Positions 1-10,521 of a stretch of 64,000 bases of DNA are shown in pieces. Made by a program: the position numbers and the translations under genes. This DNA comes from Takakia lepidozioides (taxonomy: Eukaryota > Streptophyta > Takakiopsida > Takakiales > Takakiaceae). The DNA is taken from contig CM060733.1 of NCBI GenBank assembly GCA_030704615.1, positions 33,170,001 through 33,234,000 of the forward strand. The letters run 5' to 3'. The notes beneath the pieces were generated by a model that was given only the letters and a program-made list of their open reading frames with translations, did not search any database and was not told where the DNA came from. Position 1 is the stretch's first letter. Each line of letters opens with the position of its first letter.

Positions 1-25
1 AGAGAGAGAGAGAGAGAGAGAGAGA
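1..25. repeat. (AG)n microsatellite at a putative URI intron donor
   Basis: Pure AG dinucleotide repeat from the left edge. On the minus strand it reads CGG|GTCTCTCTC, so it would form the first bases of the intron after URI exon 5. Confidence 0.9.
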
Positions 26-1562
26 CCCGATGCTGTGGTGTGGGCTCTCTGTTGGTGGGAGGCCGGGGGGGAAGCTGATTCCGAACAGCAGAAGCACCTG
101 ATGTCCCCTTCTCGTATGCATTAAGTTGCCATGCTACGGTGACCCCTTGAGCACTACCTGCTCCATCCTTTTCAAACAGAACACTTCCTTCCTTTCTTGT
201 ATGTAACCTGTTCTCTTGCCAGTTAGATTCATGGGTAGAGGGCGATGATGCCAAGCTGGTCCTTCCCCTGGCATTCTGTGGCACTATTCTGCTAGTACTT
301 GCAATGTCTGGCAAGCTTCCTCTCATGCTTCCATTTTCCAAGTACTCCTCAAACTCCTCATCAACATCACCATGTTTGGAGTTATTTTCGTCCCCATCGT
401 CTGAGTCAAGCTGTAATCTTTGGGTAACCATCTCAAGTTCGTCATCTTCATCATCTTCACTGTCCATGTTGTCAGCCTCAGCCATCTCGAGTTCAACCAG
501 GCGTGCCATTATTCTATCATGTTCAGCATCATCATTGGAGTTCCCTTCCCCTGAAAGCATTTCACACGTCCTCATGAAACAGTCCTTCTAGTGACACACT
601 TTTGGCCATGAGAGTTTAATAGAAGTTCTTGTGATCAAATCGAATGTGAGTAACTCATTTGTTGTTATACCATGCATGTTTCATTTTGATGATTAGTTGT
701 GATAGTACATGCCAAAGATTAAACATACCTGCTGAGCTGGCAACTATGGAGTCTCTTCGCTGGTAGGGGACAGGTGGCGCCACATACTCCTCTCTAATTT
801 CAACAACACCACCCTGCCACCCCGCATTATCCTACCGTAAGTCAGGGACTGTATTTATTCTGTGAAAGACTATTTAGTACCAGCTTTAGATTGAGAGATC
901 CTCTGCAACCAGACCACAGATGCTCCACTGACACTGGGAGAATTATCGGTTGCCCAAGCAAAGTTAAGCCTTCTTGGCGAGCCTTCACCTGAAAGATCTG
1001 TGGACTGCTTAATGTTAGCCAAAACCCTTCTTCTACCAGTAAAATTTGCCATGAAGAATCTTAGGGCTTGGGCAAAAACCTGAGAAAATCCAACACGTGG
1101 TCTCTTGTACAAAAAAGTGTACAGAGAAGCACCCCTTCATCATAAGACAATGTTTACTGTTGTCACTTTCATGCCCCCCAAAGTGGCCAGATTGGTTCTC
1201 TATTTGGCAGATGAACTAACTACTGAAGCTTATCAGTCCACTTGTGGGCATCAGCTTGTTCACTTTTAAGTAGCATTTCCCATCCTGTATTCCCTGATCC
1301 TAACCTCATTCTTTTGCACAAAATTCATAAGAGGAGACATGCAAGCAAGAAGCCGCCCCCTTACCGTTCAATTAATAAGGCAATACCCTACTGGCGACCA
1401 GTGGTTACGTCACTCTCTTCAAACAATGCAGCCTTACAAGGCTGGCATTTGTTACTGGAACCAGTAGGTCCAATGACACATGAGACGAGAGAAAAGACAA
1501 CGAAGATAATTTACACATCCACAGGTGACTAGAGAGCCATGGAACAATGCAGAACTTGAGAG

Positions 1563-1597
<35 letters not shown>

Positions 1598-2686
1598 TAC
1601 TGCAGCTTCAGCAGCAGTGTTGCTGGCAAAGGAAGCCTCCGCTTGGAGGTCAGCTATATGGGCATTGATAGCTTCAATCTTGGATTGCAGAAACTCACCT
1701 CGCCTCTCTAGTATTTCAACTGCTTGTTTTGCAGAACGCTCTGCATAGTAGCCCTCTCCCAACAGAACCTGAGCTATGACCACCATCATCACGGCAAACA
1801 AAATCCCATCCGGTAAGTCCCAACATCCAAGTCCCTCTCTCCGTACCCCTTTTTCCCCTCCTTGTCAAAACAGGTCTTTCCGTTGTAAGTTGCACGAGGA
1901 ATGTAGTTATCCCCCACCCTCTATCTTTCGCCTCTGCCTGCCTACTCTCTTTACCAACTTGGAGGGATTTGATCATTCGAGTTCCAAAGTGCAACCTCAC
2001 CGCTTTCAAATTCATGGCAGACCAACAAAGTGAGCCCTAACTTGCTGGCCTTCCATCAGCCACCAACATAATAGTAGCAACGTCCAGATTCTCGCAAAAC
2101 CTCACAGAAACCTAGCATGGAAACAATCATCCTACCAGCCCTCCAAGCATCCTCTCGTGATTCTTAACCTGAGGCATAGAAAAGAAAGGGTGGTTAGGGT
2201 GAATTCAGCTTGAATGTATAAGGGGGTCATACCATAAACTCGTTGGTATGGATGAAGCGTCCAGGCATAAACGCTGCCTTGCCAAACGGAACCTGCAAAC
2301 CACCAATGTTTATTGTTGCATTACTATACATCACTTGCAAAAGACTCCTCCTCCTCCTCTGTTCTCTATCTCTCTCCTTTCTCTCTCTCTCAAGATAGGC
2401 AAATAACATCTAACCAGCATCTCCTTGAAGACTAGCTTAATCTATGTGATAGGACCGCTGTCACGCAGCAACACATTTGTACCATGATATTGTAGGAGAT
2501 CATATCAGGAAGCTCAAGAACAAGCTCGGAGAGTGACTGATTTTCATCAGAGAAGTTCTGCAAGGTCTGCAGCTGCTTGCGCTGAACCTCTATGGCCTCC
2601 GCCACCGCCTTTGCCACCTTCACTGCATCTGTGACCGAAATGGACTCTGCCAATGGGGTCACAGTTCCTTTCTTTCTATCCGCCAT
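1..2686 (-). CDS. URI1: URI-like unconventional prefoldin (RPB5 interactor), 3'-incomplete, 5 exons visible
   Basis: Exons read as 2483-2686, 2233-2292, 1601-1768, 729-813 and about 27-550; all joins are in phase with GT/AG borders. The start is the ATG at 2686 (Met-Ala-Asp-Arg). In-frame sequence continues 12 nt upstream but begins with TTG. The protein runs through a coiled-coil N-terminus, then LPDMISYNIM, VPFGKAAFMPGRFIHTNEF, LLGEGYYAERSAKQAVEILE and VEIREEYV, which is the conserved prefoldin core of URI proteins. An acidic stretch containing HDRIMARLVELE follows, as in the family. URI belongs to the R2TP/prefoldin-like co-chaperone complex that helps assemble RNA polymerases and PIKK kinases in the cytoplasm (family knowledge). 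The last visible exon probably ends at a GTCTCT donor at 25-26, and the rest of the C-terminus lies off the left edge. Telo-box sequence lies about 430 bp upstream. Identification is strong; the exon 5 start is chosen by phase. Confidence 0.88.
814..1600 (-). other. URI intron 3
   Basis: This 787-bp gap separates exon 3 (ending ...NTAAEAA) from exon 4 (starting GGVVEIREEYV), which are contiguous in the protein family. It holds an 80-codon open frame at 870-1112 that I read as chance. The donor is GTATGTTT followed at once by a CT run. Confidence 0.75.
1561..1593. repeat. (AG)n microsatellite in URI intron 3
   Basis: Run of GA/AG dinucleotides about 7 bp inside the donor of the intron (CT on the coding strand). 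Confidence 0.9.
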
Positions 2687-3673
2687 GGTAAATGGCAACG
2701 CATGCAGTATCCCGAAGAACGGAGAGAAGGATGCGTTTCCTAATCAAACTCGACAAACTGAGAGAGACGAAACCAACGCAATTACTTGTGCAGTATCATA
2801 TGCACAATCTGAGAGATCTTGACAATAGACAAGAGAAATGCAGAGACAGATTTGATCACACACACTGATGAGACTTAGTCAGATCACTTTTCTCAGTCGG
2901 GCTAATCAGGCAGATTCAAACCCAAGTACCCGGAATCCGAGAAGGATCTGATAGATGAAAGAAGCAACGCGGAGACAAATTTGGAAGATGCTGAGACACA
3001 CACACGCACCAAACCCACCAAACAAGCTGCGATGAACTTAGGAAGCAAACAAAGAAGAAATGCATTTGACAAACTGGACCCGCTAATCCCGAAACATATC
3101 AGCTTCCGTTACGTTAAACCCTAAACCCATCCGTTCCATCAAGTGTAGTGCCAGGACTTTGAATTTGTTTGTATTTCTCGTGCCCTTAAAAAGCAGAATT
3201 CATCGGGCCTTCCCCTCAGGCGTCATGAGTGCCAAAGCAGTTTCATAAAACAAATCACAAGCTACCTTCCTTCATCTGCACCAAGCTCATCTAAAGTACT
3301 CAGAGTGGTTGTTTGCTTTAGTTGACTGCTGCATTGTGGGATTAAGTCAACACTCAGTGGAGTTTTGTGAAGGATTTGAAGGACAAGTGCTCAAGTTGAA
3401 AACATCTCCAGCTCTTGTAACATGTAGAAACTGGCATCAATGATTTGGTATAAAAATTCAACCTTGCCCACAGTTCCATCTGTCAACAGCTCCTCTGCAA
3501 TGATGTTTTGGTGACTACACTGCTGCTATCCTACATGAATTGTGATCATCACCTTCTCTGAGAAAGTGCAGTCCGGGGGACATAATTCAACTCTTCCAGC
3601 TAACTGTTTGCATTACAACAACAGGGGCCTTTACACCCTCACTTGGAAGAGACTCCCCGTTTTTGTTGCTCAT
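2687..3673. promoter_or_regulatory. Intergenic: URI 5' region and PPR-DYW 3' flank, with telo-box
   Basis: No convincing coding sequence. The sequence AAACCCTAAACCC at 3116-3128 is a telo-box, an element known from plant promoters of translation and ribosome-biogenesis genes. It sits about 430 bp upstream of the URI start codon. The 3.2-3.67 kb part should contain the PPR gene's 3' UTR; I could not assign a polyadenylation site. Confidence 0.45.
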
Positions 3674-6557
3674 TCACCAGTAATCAGCACAAGAACAAGC
3701 CCCATCCTGGAAGTGGTGAAAGCGGTTGGCATCCCGTACCACAACTACTCGCCCAACAATTTTTGAGATGAATTTAGTGGCAGTGTGGCAGTCACCGCAC
3801 ACCCGAAGGTTCTTAATTACACGGAGAGGTGTCCCAGGCGATGTACTGATGAGCCCAAAAGCAATGGCCAATCTCTCACTGTGGTGGCAAAGAGAAAACT
3901 CTTTTTGCTCCTCCTTCACATCATGAAGCACAAAGCGTGTATCAGGTACGTACCCAACCTCCTTCATCTGCCCAGACAATCTCTGCAGCTCAGCCTGGAT
4001 TTCCTCAAATTGTGGATGGTTTGTGTCTTCTGCCATGAATGTATGCACTTGATTATTCACCTGAACCCAGCTGCACCCTGGCTTCTTTCGGACACCTCTG
4101 TCCTGCATCATTTGTCTCACCTTTCCTGTGTCGTCCCACCTGCCAGCCACAGCATAAATGTTAGACAGCTGCACATATGTTGCAGCTTCCTGTGGATCCA
4201 ACTTGAGCAGGCACTTCGCCACACGCTCTGCTAGCTCCACATCACCATGCATTCTGCAGGCACCAAGCAAGGGCCCCCACACTGAAGCACCTGGTTCAAT
4301 TGGCATCTTGTTGATGAAGTCCTCTGCTTCAGCCAATCGCCCTGCACGGCCAAGAAGGCCCACCATGCACCCAAAATGCTCCACTGCAGGAGTGAGGCCA
4401 TGATCCCAACTAATGGAATCAAAGTAGTGACGGCCTTCATCCACTAGGCCCACGTGGCTACATGCAGAGAGAAGACCTGTAAAGGTGATACTGTCTGGCT
4501 TCAAATCTTCCTGTTGCATTTGTTCAAAAAGTTGGAGGCTCTCCCTACCATGTCCATTCTGAGCATATCCTACGATTATGGCATTCCATGAGACCACATC
4601 TCGCTGAACCAAGTTGTTCAGAATTTCATGGGCATCTTTTACGCTCCCACATTTGGCATACATATCAACAAGGGTATTCTCCAGAGTAATATCTGGTGCA
4701 ATTCCAGCTTTGATGATGTCATGATGGACCTCTATGGCCTTTTCCAGGGCTGCCAGGCTGGCACAAGCATTGAGAACGGAAGTAAATGTCACATTGTTGG
4801 GTGTAATCCCTTCCCATATCATTTGCTCGTAGATCTCCAAAGCCTCCACACCATGTCCATTCTGAGCATATCCTGCAATCATAGTGCTCCATGAGACCAC
4901 ATCTCTTTGGGCCATATTGTCAAGCACTCGACGCGCATCCTTTACACTGCCACATTTGGCATACATATCAATAAGAGTATTGTCTAGAATGATATCTGGT
5001 GCAATTCTAGCTTTGATGATTTCACAATGAACTTCTATGCCCTTTTCCAGGTCTACCAGGCTGGCACAAGCATTAAGGATGCCGATGAATGTGACCTTGT
5101 TGGGTATCACCCCTGCCCATATCATTTGCTCATACATCTCCACAGCCTCCCTACCACAGCCATGCTGACCATATCCTGCGATTATCGCACTCCATGAGAC
5201 CACATCTTGTGCAGCCATCTTGTCAAACACTTTGCGTGCATCCTTCATGCTCCCACACTTGGCATACATGTCGACTAGGGCATTCTCCAAATTAATGTGC
5301 GACCCAATCCCAGAGTTTTTGATGTCAGCATGGACATCTTTGCCCTTTTCCAGGGCTTTCAGGCTGGCACATGCGTTGAGAACACAAATGAATGTGACCT
5401 TGTTGGGCGTCAGCCCTTCCTGTATCATCTGCTCATATATTTCGAAAGCCTCCCTGCCACGTCCAAGCTGAGCATATCCTGCGATCATTGCATTCCATGA
5501 GACCACATCTCGTTCAGCCATATTGTCGAACAGTAGACGTGCATCGTGCACACTCCCACATTTGGCATACATGGCAACAAGGGCAGTCTCCAGGATGATA
5601 TCTCGTGGAATTCCCGCTTTGATGATGTCGGTATGAACCTCTTTGCCATGTTCCAGGGCTCCTAGGATGGCACATGCTTTGACAACAGAAATGAAGGTGA
5701 TGTTATTCGGAGTCACTCCTTCCCGTATCATTTGCTTGTACATCCCAAAAGCCTCCTTAGCACAACCGTGCTTCACATATCCTGCAATCATTATAGTCCA
5801 CGTAAACAAAGTTCGTTCAAGTATCTTATCAAACACTTGGCGTGCATCCACCACGCTCCCGCACTTCACATACATATTGACAATGGTGTTGAGTAGAAAG
5901 ATGTTTGAGTGGAATTTACTTTGGATAATGTGGGCATGCACCTGCTTTCCCTCTGCTAGAGCTTGCATGTTGATACACTCCCGCAAGAGACAGACATAAG
6001 TGCTGGAGTCTGCAAAAATGTCCTGTTGGTTAAAAATGTGCAGTGCCTCTTTAAGGCGCCCCTCGATGCATAGTGTCCTTACATCACTACATTTGGCTTG
6101 ATCTTGAATCATGGCAGCTAGATCTGCTTGCAACCAAGGTGGGTTTGCTGAATCCTCAATCCAAAGGGTCTCGTTTGTGCGTTTATGTCTGAAGTCTGGT
6201 GATCTTGGACTCCTCTGCCAAATCCAACAGTGGGCAGCTGGGCAACCATAACTTAACCCAACCCTCACATAGACTTTGCAGGGAATAACTTTGAGCAACC
6301 TACTTTCATGCCCTGCTAGCAAGGAAGAATTCACACTGATAGAAACAGTAAAACCCAATTTTTGCCAAGAGGAAAATTCATTAATGTAAGGAAATGGAGA
6401 TACACTTGAGTCCACAAAACATCATCATGTCAGCTATCCTTGAGAAATTTCCCTAGTCCTAAAATGAATAACCTCACCTTGTCAAACCTGTTGTCCCACC
6501 ACTGTGAAGGATCTGAAAAGAACTCCTGCCAAAGTAGATCCCTGCTCATTGTTTGCC
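3674..6557 (-). CDS. PPR-DYW organellar RNA editing factor with an OSB-type PDF motif at its N-terminus
   Basis: The main exon is 3674-6214 (846 codons plus stop), joined to an 80-bp exon at 6478-6557; further 5' exons are likely. The 6478-6557 exon encodes LWQEFFSDPSQWWDNRFDK and ends at GTGAGG. The main exon opens after TTTGGCAG with RSPRSPDFRHKRTNETLWI. Together these form the PDF motif of plant OSB single-stranded-DNA-binding proteins. Next come about five P-L-S triplets, marked by five MY(A/V)KCGS blocks, then P2-L2-S2, E1, E2 and a full DYW domain with HSE, CGDCH and terminal DYW. DYW domains catalyse cytidine deamination in mitochondrial or plastid transcripts (family knowledge). An unspliced frame could extend to 6415, but it begins with GTG, not ATG, and the first internal ATG is far inside, which supports splicing. 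The true start and organelle are not determined. Confidence 0.87.
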
Positions 6558-7966
6558 CTGCATGCACACACCAGGTATATGTAGATCGTAGAGAGGTCCA
6601 ACTTGTGTCTCCACGACTTCTCCCTCTCTTCCCCACTCCACATGCCTGGCTCAGCAATCATGTCACATCTGTGCTGTATTGGGAACTAGAGGAGCACAAT
6701 GTTTCCTGCATGATGTCTTTCCTCATCCTTTCAGGGAATAGTAGGCGTCTGTGTGGCTTTGTGGGTAGGTAGATCTGTGGGAGTCACAGCCAGCATTCGC
6801 GGTGCGGTCAATTACTACCTGCCGTCATACAGTATAACTGAGGCTGGCAATGGTTCCTTGCCTGGCTCCAGAGGGACCCATGTGTGTCACCTCTGTGATA
6901 ACCACCCTCCACATTGAGGAGTACAAAGACATGCTTCCACCTCTTCAAACTCGCAGCAGGCTTCCCGGTGGGCTATGCTCGAGCCCTGTCACAATTCTCA
7001 ATCGGGGTGTCCCACAGAACCCAGTACCCCTCTCTCTCGCTTATGTACGAGTGTCAACAAGATAATTACAGCAGCTCAGATATTCTTGCGGACCCCTGTT
7101 GTCAATTACACTCATGTATGATCAAAAGGTGAACTTCCTTGACCAACCCAAAGCCTGGATGGCGCAGACAAACTCCTTCCACAGACGAAAGAAAGCAAAC
7201 AAAGATTACATATCCAACGTACCTTTCTGCTGTATAAGTGGAGGCTGGGGAGACATTACAGCCATCACTCGCAAGCGTCTGGGGCCAAGCATTGCCAAGC
7301 TGGATACACATTTCGGCTCCCCAGCATGGTCCCAGAATCTGTAGTATGATGTAAATCCTCCGGCTCGTTCGTCCCCCTGCACGCTCAGGAGACCGGCAGA
7401 AGAACCAGCCGCTGCCATGCCTCTGGGGTGGGTGTGACAGCAAAAGCTATTAGTTCATTTCATATCCCTCTCAGCAGGAGTCATGATGTCCTTGGAGTTT
7501 GAAGTAAGAATTTGTAAGAAGCTAGACATTAGGTCTCCAGGACGATGAAATCAACATGAATCTTCACATTAGACTCAAGTGCACAGTAGTAATCTTCAGG
7601 GATGGGATCTTGCTTGTCATCTCATTGAGGTTGGAATTTGTCCTTGCCTTGTGCTCACAAGGAGCTATGAAGGCCAGAATGTCTTCTGGAGAAACACGTT
7701 GTTGATCAGGAGCTACGAAGTAAGAGTCTACCGCCACTGGAGAACTCAGATTAATATGGCAACAAGTTATTCTTGAATCGGCTGTGGAGGCACCAAAATG
7801 AGTCTGGTCCCAGTTGTCCAATTCATGAGAATCCTAGTGTAGAAATAGCAACCGATTGTTTGCGTCAAATTAGTGCAGTGAGGGACATTACAAGAAGCTG
7901 GAGGCTCAAAGATCCCTCTCAAGAGTGTGTGAAGGAAAGTCACACTGGTACACTGCAGGGTAGTAG
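6558..7966 (-). other. Region 5' of the PPR-DYW gene; possible additional 5' exons
   Basis: If the PPR-DYW protein has an OSB-like N-terminus, its OB-fold exons should lie here, but I found no recognisable OB-fold. One candidate first exon on the minus strand (about 7215-7418) begins Met-Ala-Ala-Ala-Gly-Ser-Ser, is rich in small residues and ends at a GTACGT donor. No product is claimed for it. The remainder contains no convincing gene. Confidence 0.3.
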
Positions 7967-10520
7967 TGCCGAACACCCTCCAACGCTATCCCTTCATGTT
8001 CACTAGTACCCTCATCATCGCTGCTTCCTGAACTGCTTCCTCCTCCTTCGCCTCCCTTGCGGAGTCTGGTGATTCTGACGACCTAAGTTCCATCACCACT
8101 CCAAGAGCGCTCTCTTCAGTTTGATGAGTGGTATTGGCAGGGTCACTACTGGAAATTGATGCACTCCTGACGTCCCCAATTGTGCTCTTCATATTCCTGG
8201 AATGCCCAGGATAAAATAGCGGAGTACCACAGGCTTAAGCTACGTCCTCACAAACCACAAGGATGAAAGATCTGTACTCATTAAGTACCTCAAACTTGGA
8301 AGCAGGTGTTGGAAAGGAGGGAGAGATGGATACTAGGACCAAGCTCTCCAGATGTGCAGCTGGATGCATGTCAAACACGGCAGCGAAATTGCTCAGCTAT
8401 CTAAGGGGGTAGCCACAAGGTTACAGAGAAGAAGTAGGAGGGGCTGTAGATTACAAGAAAGGTGGGAAGAAAGGTGGGGGAGTGTGTACATGCAACACTA
8501 GCATGGAATGGGATGAACGGTCCTGCTGTTAGTGAGGGTGGATGGTCAGATTGGCAAGCCATGTTCTTGATAATTGTCACTTTGAGAAACTGAATTGTAC
8601 AAACCACTGATTGTGGAAATCATAGGGTAATTTGTAAGGGCAGCTGCATCCCTCCTGTTGTTTTTGAGAAATACTTAATTGAGTCACTCTATTCTCGGCA
8701 GATGGGAAGAAGTTGTAATTGGATATATCCCATGGAATCCATTCCCAAAACGAGCTCTTGCATCCAGATGTGTTAGTGCCTACTGTGATCACATTCACAG
8801 AATGTTATCAGTGCATCCTCCACGAAGGAGACTTGTCAGGAGTCTTGGAACCTCAATGAAGCAGGAGACTCTTCTTCAGGGCAAGGGCTCCCCCATCAAA
8901 TGTAACCTTCCATATTATGTTTCCAGCCCACACTGGGGATTAGTTTTAGGTGTGTTGATGTACCAATCTGATGATGGAAAACACATGTTGGGAAAAACCA
9001 AACAGGCTTCTGTAGTATGTAAGTTTAGTACAGACCACAGTAGTATCAACCTTCTTGGTGTGTTCACCTCTTAACAAGAGCTTGTTGACCAGTTAAAAGG
9101 AGAGTGACAAGGTGGATACTTGGGCACCACTCATAGAGTAAGTGTAACGCTAGATGCAAACGCTGGAATCACAATCAACATTTATCTCCCAACTTAAACG
9201 TTCGACAACAGCAGTGAGCATATGGCTAAACATCCATCCCATCATGTTTACTTCCATTACTTTCCGAACTCATGAGTCACTACACAAGATTGCAAAGTAT
9301 GTTCAAAATGTGTAGGAGTATAAATCACAAGCATAACCCATGATCTCATACCCTTCACCAACTAACTGTATATGCTTGTTTCCGAAAGAGCTCTGCAAGT
9401 AGAGACAAAGATTTCAGAGCTTTTGGAATCAGCCAAACTAAAATTCAAAATTGATGATGAAGTTGGTTATGGAGCAACAGTGTGTTGAAGCACTGGCTAT
9501 TCCTTGTTGGGCTCCTTGAGCCCAGCGATGGTTTGGTAATAGATACCCTTGGTACCTTTGCCACTTGCGATCTGCTGCATGTCACCCTCGTAGACTTTGA
9601 CTTGATCCAATGTTGTGGGAATAAATGACTGACCAGCAAGAAATGAGTAAATGTAAGTCCAGGTGACCTTCATCATCACAGCAAAATTGCCATTTCTCAT
9701 TTAATGTCTCATATCCTCGCCTGAGTTCATTAACAAATCAAAAGCTCTACTTGATACCTATATTCATCGTATGACTAAAATTCTTTGACCATTGTATGAC
9801 GATACATAAAAATGAATGACCTGAATGGCAGAAGAAAGCCACACTTCTGGGAACAAACCTGAATAAACGCCACCTGCTCTTCAACTGTGGGCTCATGCAC
9901 CCGGCCCCTGATCCTCTCCTGCATCTGAATGACAGTGGACACTACATAGGTGAATGTACCACACCTGATAACATTAGTGTCGTCTATTGTAGCTGGTCAG
10001 TCCTTTAGTGGCTTGCCTGGAATAGATTATCCATTGAAATTCAATGACCTCCCACAGATTTCTGCAGAACTGAGGAGGCAATCCATATGGACCACAATTT
10101 CTCAACACGACCTACCCACACTAAGGGAAAGACGGGTACGTACCTTTTCAAGGTACTCGTCCACTTGGTCATCAGTGAGTGAAGGTTCTACAACAAAGTC
10201 CAAAAGCTCCCTCACACTTGCAACCCCATTATTTCTAAAAAAAAGTCCTGCAGTTGTCATACTTGGTTAGAGAGTACCCCACATTTTCAGAAAAAGGATA
10301 AATCAAAGGCTACTGAGGGGTGGGTGCATGCCAGACGTACTGTAACATGCAGGCAATCCTCCCTCAGAAAGTCAAAGGCCCACAGATGATCTAACTCCAC
10401 TGTGATACGCCGATAATGTAGACATGGCGCTGTCATGGAGAGACATTGAACTTGGTGAGCCACATTGATTTCTGATTTCATCTGAGTCAGCGTAGGAAAG
10501 GGGAGGAGGGAGGAGGGAGA
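7967..10520 (-). pseudogene. RIO1 pseudogene: segmental copy of the 3' half with introns, interrupted
   Basis: Two blocks, 7967-8170 and about 9516-10520, match the 3' half of the intact RIO1 gene at 36120-37370, introns included, so the copy is DNA-mediated and not a processed transcript. Recognisable pieces are the LDQVKVYEGDMQQIASGK exon (9500-9640), the [18 protein letters not shown] exon with a 12-bp in-frame loss (about 9866-9935), the [19 protein letters not shown] exon with an A-run frameshift (10150-10260), and [11 protein letters not shown] (about 10340-10380). The kinase catalytic exons are missing, so no active kinase could be made. The right edge meets the truncated end of the neighbouring PPR gene. 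Confidence 0.8.
8171..9515. mobile_element. Unclassified ~1.35 kb insertion splitting the RIO1 pseudogene
   Basis: The intact gene has continuous sequence from GCACTCCTGAC to CTTAAGCCCAG (36330-36365). In the pseudogene the same two flanks are separated by about 1.35 kb of unrelated sequence. I see no clear terminal repeats, target-site duplication or protein domain, so the type of element is open. Confidence 0.5.
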
Positions 10521-10521
10521 A

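Noticed and set aside
304-591. Ser-rich 95-residue plus-strand ORF
   Set aside because: It is the antisense of the acidic URI exon 5; Asp/Glu codons read backwards give Ser/Leu runs.
870-1112. 80-codon minus-strand open frame inside the URI locus
   Set aside because: The flanking exons are contiguous in URI proteins (…AEAA then GGVVEIREEY), so this is intron sequence.
3785-5999. Several plus-strand ORFs opposite the PPR-DYW gene
   Set aside because: They are shadows created by the repeated PPR codons.
6215-6415. In-frame N-terminal extension of the PPR-DYW ORF
   Set aside because: It begins with GTG, not ATG, and is better explained as intron, since an AG acceptor at 6215 restores the PDF motif.
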